A DNA stretch of 64,000 bases, taken from assembly GCA_018340805.1 (NCBI GenBank), contig JACMZG010001914.1:23050943-23114942 (forward strand), written 5' to 3'. This document shows positions 10,672 to 22,500 of the stretch, one piece after another (the stretch's first letter is position 1; every line of letters begins with the position of its first letter). The notes under the pieces were generated by a model, which saw only the letters and a list, made by a program, of their open reading frames with translations, had not been told where the DNA came from and made no database searches. Position numbers and translations under genes: made by a program. Source of the stretch: Microvelia longipes (Eukaryota; Arthropoda; Insecta; Hemiptera; Veliidae).

Positions 10672-13451
10672 GTACGTTTTAAATGAGATATTTTCGAGTT
10701 TGCGATATTTTAATGGAATAATAATATAATATAAACTAAGTGCGTAACCTGGGATGTGAACACCAGACCTCCGTAGTGTCAAAGGTCAAAATAAGGACTA
10801 ATGCTTTAACGACCTCGGCGATGAAAGCAATACAGTTTCGTTTCAATACAGCAAATATATCTGCGGTATTTATTGGGTCATAAAAATTGAGCGCATCGAG
10901 CGTGGTCAGTTCGACAGTTGAGAATAAAACAAATGTATTTACCTTCCAAAGACGTGCTGGAGTATTTTTGTTGATTTTTTTATTCTAAGGACGAGCGAAG
11001 CTCGTCCGAAGTGGTGAGAAAAAGTTCCGAGGTACTATATACCCGATTTTTTCTATTTATACATAATATACACATTTAGTTATTTTTAATTATTTTACAT
11101 TTGCGCTGTTTAAATATCGTGTATATGTTTAATATCATATAATAGTCAATATATTTAAATATCCTGTGTATATATAGCTGTTTAATATTTTACATTAAAC
11201 TACTTTCATATCCCATAATACTAACTCGATAATAAGTCAAACTGCTTTCATATCCCATAATAGTTAACTCGATAATAAGTCAAACTGCTTTCATATCCCA
11301 TAATAGTAACTCGATAATAAGTCGAACTGCTTTTATATTCCTTAATAGTTACTCGATAATTAGTCAAAATTCTTTGATATCGCTTAGTATTAAATCGATT
11401 AATAGTCAAACTGCTTTTATATCCCTTAATAGTTACTCGATAATTGGTAAAAATTCTTTGATATCCTTAAGTATTAAATCGATAAATAGTCAATCTGCTT
11501 TTATAGTCAAAAAGCTTTCCTTTGATAATTAAACTATATTATTTCAATAAACAATAGGAGTTATTACTCGATTATTTTGTCAAACTACTTTAATATTATA
11601 AAAATAACTCGATAGTTTAACTAATTTCATATCACTTAATGGTAACTCGGTAATAATATTTTGAACGATATTAGGAATTTAAATAAAAAATTTATTACTT
11701 TACGCCTTAAAACTTGATTAAATTTTCAAATAAGCAAACGTCTGATTCCACCAATCAGATTTCCCTACGAAAGAATCTGAAAAAACTATATGTCTAATTG
11801 ACTCATAATCCTTAATATTCTCACTGTGAAATACTCTTCGTGACCTATAATATCCGTTAGTAATGAGACGATTTGTAATTAATTATCAGTAAATACAAAG
11901 TAACCAATATCTAATTATATTGATCTCATAATAATCTATTAATCAAATGAAGAGTTACTCCTGCTTTGTTTAAGACATAAATTATAGCTATAAATTATGT
12001 TTAGTGTATATATGATTAAGAAATAAACTCACTTATGAAATTAAGTTATCAATCCTTGATTAATAACTAAATTTCATTAACTCTTCAATGTATGAAACTA
12101 AAAATGGAATTCATGCATTTGTCTGTTAATGTTTCCATTTCTTTAATTTATAGCTCAACATAATTATGATTTTTTTTTTAAATATGAGGTCGATTAGATC
12201 ATTACGTTATGTAACAAGATAAAATAACAATATTTACAATAATCCGGGGATGTTTTAAACCCAGTTAGGTTTTTTATATCTTGTAACGAGGTTTAAAATT
12301 ATAGAAATTAATATTACTTGAGGGGCCCTATCGGTATTCCCCTATCCCTATCCTAGGGATATGAAAGCAGTTTGACTTATTATCGAGTTACTATTATGGG
12401 ATATGAAAGCACTTACTTATTATCGAGTTTAGTAATTATGGGATATGAAAGCAGTTCGATTATTATCGAGTTAGTATTATGGGATATGAAAGCAGTTTGA
12501 CTTATTATCGAGTTACTATTATGGGATATGAAAGCACTTTGACTTATTATCGAGTTACTATTAAGGGATACGAAAGCAGTTTGACTTATTATCGAGTTAC
12601 TATTATGGAATGAAAGTAGTGACTTATTATCGAGTTACTATTATGGGATATAAAAGCAGTTTGACTAATTATCGAGTTACTATTATGGAATATGAAAGCA
12701 GTTTGACTTATTATCGAATTACTATAAGGAATATGAAAGTAGTGACTTATTATCGAGTTACTATTGCATAGTGAGGTGCAAGGTATAACCTCACATAAGG
12801 CCCGCTGGCTACATTTGAACCCACCACCTACAGGATGTTAGGAAAGTGCCCTACCCCTGAGCTAAGAATCCTCGGTTATTTGTTGTGGATTTAGAGAAAA
12901 TATTTCATGAATATATTAATAATATCAAAGCATCACTCAAATCAAAATAGCTCAGTTGTCACTAAAACACAGGTTTATATTCATAGACAATAATAGAGGA
13001 TTATCTATAAAAGAGTAAGTAATTTGTTAACTCATAAGGTAAAGCTAATGCAAAACAAACAAATTCAAAGTAAAAGTTAACATTAGATCTAGCAAGAACC
13101 TAAAGATAGTGAAAACAGGTTGTGTAGTTCCACACAAGAAAATTTCCCATTATTTCACATGACGTCAGAGATGTTTAACTCAATGGCCTTCATCTTAAAC
13201 TAATTCAAAATCCTGGTTCTTCTTCACCTATTTGCTACTTCAAAACATTCGTTTAATTAAACTGCATTATTAACAACAAAACTACGATGACTTTTATCTA
13301 GAACTTGATAAATATGTATGTTAAGTATTACCTATATCAACTGATGTATACGGCAATAATTACACTACATTATAACTTAACATGGACTGATCTTTCAAAT
13401 TAAGGCATATTTTCACTATTAGCATTATGACAGTTTTATTAAAAACTTTTT

Positions 13452-13508
<57 letters not shown>

Positions 13509-16500
13509 TACTTTAGACATAATGCGAGCATGAAGTTATAGACGGTAAAACTATGATGAATGTATATATAAATTAATTTGCTTAATACATTATTCATTTA
13601 AGTTGAATAAAAAATATTTAATGTTTTTATGTGTTCATTCATTTACGAAATTAATTAACAGTGTTGCCTTCTACTTTGCTTAGGTAACCATACTTGACAT
13701 GCGATAAAATTAAAGAAGATAACACCCCGCCCCTGGGCCTTTTGCAGCTTTATCATTTTTTTTAACAGAAGGCATTTAATTAGCTAATTAAGTCGTAATA
13801 TCAGCGAATTTTCTATATGTCGGTCATTTCGGCTTCTAGACTCATCACAATCCCTTCTGTGGGGACTGTTACAACACTGCGAGAGACAGCTAGGAAATGT
13901 AATAAGCAGGATGCAATGCTACATCTGGGAACTGTTCCATCATTCGACATTCATCGTCATTAATGGCTCGACATAATGTTAGGCTCTGTCGGCGCCCTGA
14001 TGAGTTAGACATAACGAAACAGAGTGCGACATGACATTACGTCGAGCCATTAATGATGACGAATGTCGAATGATGGAACAGTTCCCAGATGTAGCATTGC
14101 ATCTTGCTTATTACATTTCTTAGGTGTCTCTCGCACAATTTTATTGTGTCAACTATTCATGTTTTGCAAAACTCGGTAGTATCAAATGATATATGTCTGC
14201 CGTCGGGCGAATTTCATTTAGAATGCGGGTTTCAGTGCTTAAAACCCCATTTCTTGCTTAAGGTTCCAGTTTATGCTTTAGAATCTAAGCAGTTACTCAA
14301 TTGTCAAGCACTACTCGTTACTCATGTTGTGTGTATTTTTCAAAGGAAATGCGCTAAAACCTTTAAAGATAACTAACTAAGCTTAAAGATAAATAACTAA
14401 GCTTTAAACCAGTGCAAATAATAGTGCGTACTTCTAATTTTTGAGGCATAGTTTTGTACAAACAACTGGATAATTATGCGCATTTCCTTTGAAAAATACA
14501 GACAAAATGAGTTATCAGCAGTACTTGACAATTGAGTAACTACTCAGGTTCTAAAGCATGAATTGGAACCTTAAACAAGAAATGGGGTTTTAAGCACGGA
14601 AACACGCTTTCTTAATTAACTTCGCCCGACAGCGGATCACCGCACCAGAATTATTTATTTAGTATTTGTTAACTTATTTAATGTAAAAAAATTATAATAA
14701 TTATCATTCCAACTAGGATTGTTGTTAAGCGTGGAAACACGCATCCCAAAGGAAATTCGCCCAACATGCGGACCCCCGCGCCAGAATTTTTATTAAAATT
14801 TATTGGAAATAAATTGACGAAGATCTTTCGCCAAGGGTTCCCGCGCCAGAATTATTTTTTTACTTTTTCTCATTTAGGAAAATTATTCTGTTTGGAAAAA
14901 ATCCGAAGCCGGGATTTTACCTGAATTATCCTTTTCTGATGCATTAAGTGGGTCTTAATAAATTTAAAATAATAAAATAAATAAATTTATTGGGTATAAG
15001 TAGTTTTTACCAAGTTGTTGGTCTGTATGTGTGTGTCTGTCTGTTATGGCCGTATCTCCCAGTGTATTAATGCTAAAGAGTTGAAACTTGGTACAAATAT
15101 CAATCTTTAGGTCTATTTGTGCTATCCGGAAAATAATTTTTTATGACATCGTTAACCTTCAAAAATTACTCAGCAAAAGTTTTGAAAATTTATGAAACAG
15201 GAAAATATATTGTAAAATGTATAAGGTATGAGCCAAGTTTCATTTCATTACCTGCATTAGTTCCCATTTTATCGAATGACTTGTATTGGCTTGTTTAAGA
15301 ATTGTTGAAAATCAGAAAATAATTCAATTGAGTTGAAATTTAGTGCGAGTATGTTCCTTTACGTAATAAATTAAATATACTAAATTTCATTTGAATAGGC
15401 AAGTATATCTACACTTTTTGTAGGATCATAAAAGTTAAGGAGCATCGAGCGAGGTCAATGTCTGGATGGGTTACCGCTGGGAATATAGCGTGTGTATTTG
15501 ATATCGAAGACGTTTTGCAGTATAAATTTGGTGATTTATATAATCTCAGGACAAGCGAAGCGACTCCGAAGTAGTGAGGATGAGCATAGCGAATCTGAAC
15601 ATTTTTGTTAATTCATTTTTAATTTTTTTAGGTACTCAACATTCTGTAACTAGTACAAATCAAGGAGGCAATGGAATAGCTACTGCCGGTGCTGGTGCTT
15701 CCGGAAGTGGAGGCGGGAGTGGCAGTGGAGGGACGGGAGGCCTTGGAGGAGCAAGTGGGGGTGGCTCTGGATACGGAGGTGTTGTTGGAACACTTAACGG
15801 AGGCAGTAATGGAGGGGCAGGAGGCTCTATTGGAGGAGGAAGTGGGGGTGGCTCAGGATATGGTGGTGCAATAGGAAGTGGTGTTGTTACAGGTAGCGGA
15901 GGAAGCACTGGAGGCGCAGGAGGTGCAAGTGGAAGTGGCTCTGGATATGGAGGAGCAAATGGGGGTGGCTCTGGATATGGAGGAGCAAACGGGGTGGCTC
16001 TGGATATGGCTTAGGTGGAGTTGGAATTGGAGCTGGAAATGGAGGTGGCAGTTTATTTAGTGGTCCGAGTGGAACAGGAGCATCAGGTAGTTATGGAGGA
16101 TCAGGCCAAACTGGAACCAATGGAGGATCCTCTGGATATGGAGGGAATGCTGGAGGAGGATCTGGAGGTGGGCTAGCAGGGTCAGGTGGAAGTGGATCTA
16201 ATTCTGGATTAGGAGGTTTGACGGGAGGTTATGGATCTACTGGCACTCAAGGTATCATTGTTTTCGTTAATTGTTACTAAAATTAGGTAAACATATTCTA
16301 AATTTTAAGTAATATAAACATTTGGTGAAATTTTATAGTGAGACTTATACGAAACTCGGGAGCAGAGTCTACACTTGCTTCAGCATAATCACAGCCACAT
16401 AAACCGCATTTATAGAGCACCTTTGATCAAATTTGAAGATCAATCATTGTTACAAATTATGTGTTTGAAAGAGAACAAAATGATTTTAGGTTTGCCTGGT

Positions 16501-19500
16501 GGAGTGTCAGGGGAAGGTTTTGTCCCGCTCAAGTTGGCTTGGGAAGCTATGGTACTGGCAGTGGAGGAGTTGGAAGTAGCAGTTATGCTAGCTCTGGGGG
16601 ACAAGGAGCTAATAGTGGAGGCATAAATACTGGAGGCTACAGTCAACCTAATAGTAATGGAGGCTCTGGATCGACAGGATTCGGTCAAGGAGGTATTGCC
16701 GGTGGACCTGGAGGTCATGGTACATTCCAATCGTCAGGTTCTTCTAGTGGCTCTCCATCAGGCGGAACTATATCATCAGGATCATTTGGCTCTTCTGGAG
16801 GAGTATATGCGTCAACTGGAACCTTCCCTAATGTTGGAGGCGGAGGGACGGGTTCTTATGGCTCCGGGTTCTTAAGTGCAGGAGGTTTTGGCTCAGCAGG
16901 AGCTGGGAGTTTCGGACCTGGAGCCTTTAATGGAGCCGGCGGAGCTCCAGGCTCTGCAGAATTTCAGAAGGTTATCGAAGAGTTTATGAAAAATTTACAG
17001 AAACTTCATGAAGCTCAAGCCAGCCAATTCGCGAACAATCCGTAAGTATTTAAAGAGTCAAAACTATGATCTATTTAACACTTTTTAGATTATTTCAGTC
17101 CCTTTATTATACTTATTTCCCTTTATTCATACTTCTTTTAACAGATTTTTAAGGTTGTACTGAGACAATAAGAAAAAAAATACCTCGACACAGAATGTAA
17201 TTTTTTTATTTTCGATTGCAATTTTTTAAATTGACCTTAAATAATAATAACGTACGGTATTTTATATTGTTCTAAATACATAATCACCAAAGCATAATAA
17301 ACTTTGGTCTATAAGGTCTAATAAGGTGACAAGACAAAGACTTTGTCTTGACAAAGACTTTGTCTAATAAGCCTAGCTTTTTCTGATATTAGATTTTATG
17401 CTTAAAAATTAACTTTTTATTCTTCATAAAAGAAACTAACCACGCTAATCGCTGCTTCAAGTTTAATATAACCTGTATCAAATTTAGTGTGTTTCTTATG
17501 AGAATCGTGACTGCAGCTAGGGTGATAAAATAGAATATCTGCGTGATTAATATATTAATCACGCAAAAATTATACTTTATTTCCCTAACTACAGCTACAA
17601 TTCTATTAAAGGTTATATTGAACTTGAAGCAGCGATTAGCGTGGTTAGTTTATTTTATGAAGAATAAAAAGTTAATTTTTAAGCATAACATCTAATATCA
17701 GAAAAAGCTAGGCTGATCACCTAATTTTGTTGAACAATGTACAAAGTATAAGGACCCGGAGATAAGGAAGAACAGAATTTGATAACTTTTTAGCTTCTTT
17801 CATTTATACTGTAGATTTATAGAAAAAGTATTGTAAATCGAATTTATTTACTATCTGAGGACGAGCGAAGCGAGTCCGAACAATGGTAAATGAGCATAGC
17901 GATTCTGACGTGGTGAGGATACGTTTCGTTCGTACGCGACTTTTTATTAGTATTACTTTTTTTTAGTTAAGTCTCTACGACTTCATTAGTAAGTCTCTAC
18001 GACTTCATTAGTAAGTACGACTTCATTACTCTACGACTTTATTAGTAAGTCTCTACGACTTCATTAGTAAGTCTCTACGACTTCATTAGTAAGTCTCTAC
18101 GACTTCATTAGTAAGTCCTCTACGACTTCATTAGTAAGTCTCTACGGTAAGTCTCTACATTAGTAAGTCTCTACGACTTCATTAGTAAGTCTCTACGGCT
18201 TCATTAGTAAGTCTCTACGGCTTCATTAGTAAGTCTCTACGGCTTCATTAGTAAGTCTCTACGACTTCATTAGTAAGTCTCTACGACTTCATTAGTAAGT
18301 CTCTACGACTTCATTAGTAAGTCTCTACGACTTCATTAGTAAGTCTCTACGACTTCATTAGTAAGTCTCTACGACTTCATTAGTAAGTCTCTACGACTTC
18401 ATTAGTATTCTCTACGACTTCATTTGTAAGTCTCTACGACTTTATTAGTAAGTCGATAGTTATTGAAGATATGAATATTTAATTTTACAGTAAAAGACCA
18501 GACGATATGCTCGCTTGCCAAAGTGAGGTAATACGTTTATAATTGATAGTAATCAATTATTTTTATCTATTTCACTATCTTTTGTGTCGCCACTAGTCGC
18601 TTTAATTATTCTAAGCCGAGTCTGTCTAAAGTGATATAATATTTGTGTTATGAACAAAATTGAAAAATATTGCATTGATATTTTAACTTTTCAAAGAAAA
18701 TTTTATCCATAATGTTAATATAAAATTTAAGGGACCGAAGTAGTGATTTGAATAATTTAGTATAAATAAATTGACTAAAGGAGATTTGGTGTAGTGAAAT
18801 AATAAATTAAATTGCATCAATTTCTAATTACTGCAAAATTATTGTTTGTTTTGCTTTAAAAAATAATTTCTGTCGCGAAATGCAGGCTTTACCGCAGAAT
18901 TTTCATTTGTCAGTGCTTCATCAAGTTGTCGGACCTGATAATCCCATGTATGCTTATGTTTTCCTGATATATTTTCATTCTTCTTTGCATTTTAATTTGA
19001 TTTCATGTTTTTACAAAAATAAGGAGTTGATTCGTTCAAAAAAGTGGTTCTCATCACTCCTTTAATTCAAATTACTAGTTCTGTTAGGCTACTTCATTGA
19101 CTCTGCTAGAACTTAATTGTGTTGAGTGTTAAAAGCGGAATACAAATGGCATGTAACAGTATAATTTTTTTTGAGTTTATTTATTTTTTTTTATGTTTAT
19201 TTTTTCATTAATACATTATTGTTAATTATTTTAAAACGTAGAGAAGAACTAAAGCCTTCGGTCCGAATGCAAATTGAAGTTGTTCCGAATACAATGAACT
19301 AAACTGTTGTCCGAATTGTTAGTTTAATGTTTTGTTTTATATTAAAATAATAAATAAAAGGTTGCCAAGGAGAATAAAAAAAAAAGAAACTGAGTTTTTT
19401 AGGATAGAATTTGGTTAGAGATGTTTTGTGTTGGAAATAAAAACAATTAGCAAATGTTTTAGTGTGAGTTTATATTAGTTTAGATTTAGAATACAATCTG

Positions 19501-22500
19501 TTAGTGTGTGTTAAATTAACTTTAGCCAAAAGAATAGTAGGTGCCAGGAAGATTCATAACAATTGGGGGCCTGTCCAAAACAAAAATTGTACTTTTGAAA
19601 GTAAGTAGTAGTATCTGCAATAATTTTTGTTTGTTAACTAGAAACGAGTTAGTCCATTTAGAATGTTCGATCTTGAACAATTTATCAAATTTCCAAGTTT
19701 TGAAACGTTGGAGTCTTGCAAGAAGGAAGAGCTGCTTGCTATATCGATCTATTACAAAATCGATGAAATAAGCCCTAGCCAAAACAAAGAAAATATCAAA
19801 TCAAAGATTGTAGAGTATTTTACAATAAATGGGTTTCAGATAAACGAACCTATCACGGCTTTTGTTGAAGAAAACTCTAGATTTAATGTTATGTCTAATG
19901 CAGAGAATAAAGTAAACATAACTTCAAGGACAGAATCTATTTATGATGAAGAAGAAAAGGGTTCCTCGCGTTTCCTCGATGTGTTGGATGATCCACAGGA
20001 TGTAAGCAAATATAAAATTGATGCTATGGTGGGCCTAGAGAGGGAAAAATTAAGAGCACAGCTTCAAATGCAAGAAATGGAAATAAAATCAAAACTTGAG
20101 TATAAAAAATTGAACTTGAGCATGTTGTTAGATTGAAAGAATTGGAAATATTAAACAAAAACAAGATAGATTCTGCAAACAATGGAAAAAGCGGGAATTT
20201 CGATATAACAGCTTGTATGAAATTAGTCCCGAAATTCAACGATTTGGCAGTCGATCAATTCTTTTTACATTTCGAAAAAGTTGCTTATACTCTAAAATGG
20301 CCATCGGAATATTGGTCTTTATTGATCCAAAGTGCATTACAAGGTAAGGCTCAAGAGATTTATAATGAACTGTCTGTGGAACAATGTACGGATTATGTTT
20401 GTGAAGAAAGCTATATTGCAAGCTTATGAGTTGGTTCCAGAGGTATAGACAGCAATTCCGTTGTTCTGAGAAAACTGATACTCAGACCTACATTGAATTT
20501 GCGAGGATTAAGAGGTCTTACTTCGAAAAGTGGTGTAACGCATCTGGTGTTGGGAATGATTTCAAGAAACTGAAAGAGCTTGTTTTACTGGAGGAATTCA
20601 AACAACGAATAAGTAAGGAACTCTGTCAGTATTTAAATGAAAGGGTAGTAACGGATATAGATAACGCAGCGGTTTTAGCGGAACAATATCGTTTGACTCA
20701 CAAGGAAGATTTTAAAAAAGAACCTATCTCAAAAACTGGTTATGCTAGTAATAACCTCCGAAGTCTTGCAAATACATCTAATTATTTTAGAAGTTATAAT
20801 GAAGGCAATAAAAGCAATAATGAATCAGACAATGATTTTGATAGGGAAATCCGAACACCAATTTCAGGGAACAATAACTTTTGCTTTTATTGTAAAAAAC
20901 CTGATCATTTCATCGCTAGGTGTCCGAAATTAGGGAATAAGGAAAACCTTGAGGCAAATAGTCATAAACCCACTTGCTACGTCCAGTCCACAGAAGTAAT
21001 AGAAGGAACCAGAGAGATTGGTACAACTGCAGATGGTCTAATGAAATTATACGAACCATTTTTGTCAAAAGGGAGCTTGTGTTTGATTGGAAAAGAAGAA
21101 AGTAGTATTCCTGTTAACATACTAAGAGATACTGGGTGCTCACAGACATTAGTTTTATCAGAAATTCTTAAGTTTTCGGAGGAATCTTTTTCAGGAGAAT
21201 ATGTATTAATACAGGGCATTGAGAGTCAACCGATGAGGGTTCCATTGCATAGGTTCTTAACTCTCCTCTTGTTAGTGGCATTGTGACCATCGGAGTTGTC
21301 AGGTCTATACCGTGTGAAGGCGTCCACTTACTGCTTGGAAATGATTTAGCTGGAGGGAAAGTTAGAGCTTTGCCCATTTTGATAAACGAGCCATCAGAAA
21401 ATGAACTAAATGATAAGGACCTTTATCCTGCTTGTGTAGTACTGGATCACAAAAAGAAAAAAATGCCCGACAAAATTTTGATGGGGAAGTAAGAGAGATT
21501 GGTGCTGCCAAATTAGATTGCCAGTATGATATAAGTGGATCATATATAGGAAAAATTTTGATGCAGAATGTTGAATGGCAGGAAACATCTAAAGAAGATA
21601 TGTCATCAAAGAAATTTATTCGAATGCAAAACGAAGATAATAGTTTGATACCTTGTTTAAAGAACGTAGTCGAAAATCCAGACCAGAAACCTATTTGTTA
21701 CTACATGCGAGATAAAGTTTTGATGAGGAAATATAGACCTCCAGAATCCGCTTGTGATGAGGAATGGGCAGTTAAGCATCAAGTTGTAATTCCGGAACAT
21801 TATCGAAACTACATTTTAATGTTAGCTCATGATACTGCGATGTCCGGGCACTTAGGAGTAAAGAAAACGTACCAAAAAGTTCTTAAACACTTCTTTTGGC
21901 CAGGGTTACGTAGTGATGTCTCCAGGTTCTGTAAATCTTGTCCTACTTGCCAGAAGGTTGTCAAACCTAATGTCATCATTCCAAAACCACCAGATTTTAG
22001 CAAATCTTTTAAATTAATGGTTGATGCTTGCGATGATGGGGCCAGAGGAGTTCTATTACAAGACGATGGAAAAGGGATTCTTCATCCACTAGTTTATTTC
22101 TCTCGAAAATTTAATAGACACCAAAAGAATTATTCGACTATTGAGAAGGAATGTCTTGGTTTGGTATTGTCCCTACAACATTTCGAAGTATATTTGCATT
22201 CCTCGGATGAGCCAATAACTATCTTTTGTCATCACAATCCACTAACCTTTATTAATAGAATGAAACATAACAATCAAAGAATATTAAGATGGAGTCTTTT
22301 ATTACAAGAGTTTAATATCGAGATCAAGCACATTAAAGATATTGACAATGTACTCGCTGACGCCTTGTCTCGAGCTCAAGAATGATGATCTTTCTTTTTT
22401 TTTTTTTGGAGGGAAGATATGTTAGTTTAATGTTTTGTTTTATATTAAAATAATAAATAAAAGGTTGCCAAGGAGATAAAAATAAATAACAAAGAAAATA

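Noticed and set aside
12776..12872. Functional tRNA gene on the minus strand
   Set aside because: A and B boxes are present, but acceptor and T stems do not pair, and a second copy shares non-tRNA flanks.
14104..14376. 90-codon open frame
   Set aside because: Lies entirely in two foldback elements whose arms are inverted copies; no coding signature.
15436..15485. True 5S rRNA gene
   Set aside because: Only the internal control part matches; the 5' and 3' parts of 5S rRNA and a terminator are absent.
15660..15908. Proline-rich open frame on the minus strand
   Set aside because: It is the antisense shadow of the Gly codons (GGN read as NCC) of exon B.
17962..18455. Regular short repeats as a CRISPR array
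   Set aside because: There are no unique spacers, units are contiguous, and the genome is eukaryotic.
19663..22385. Domesticated host gene from the gag-to-RNase H frames
   Set aside because: Frame changes, flanking LTRs with target duplication and loss of an RNase H catalytic residue fit a recent defective element better.
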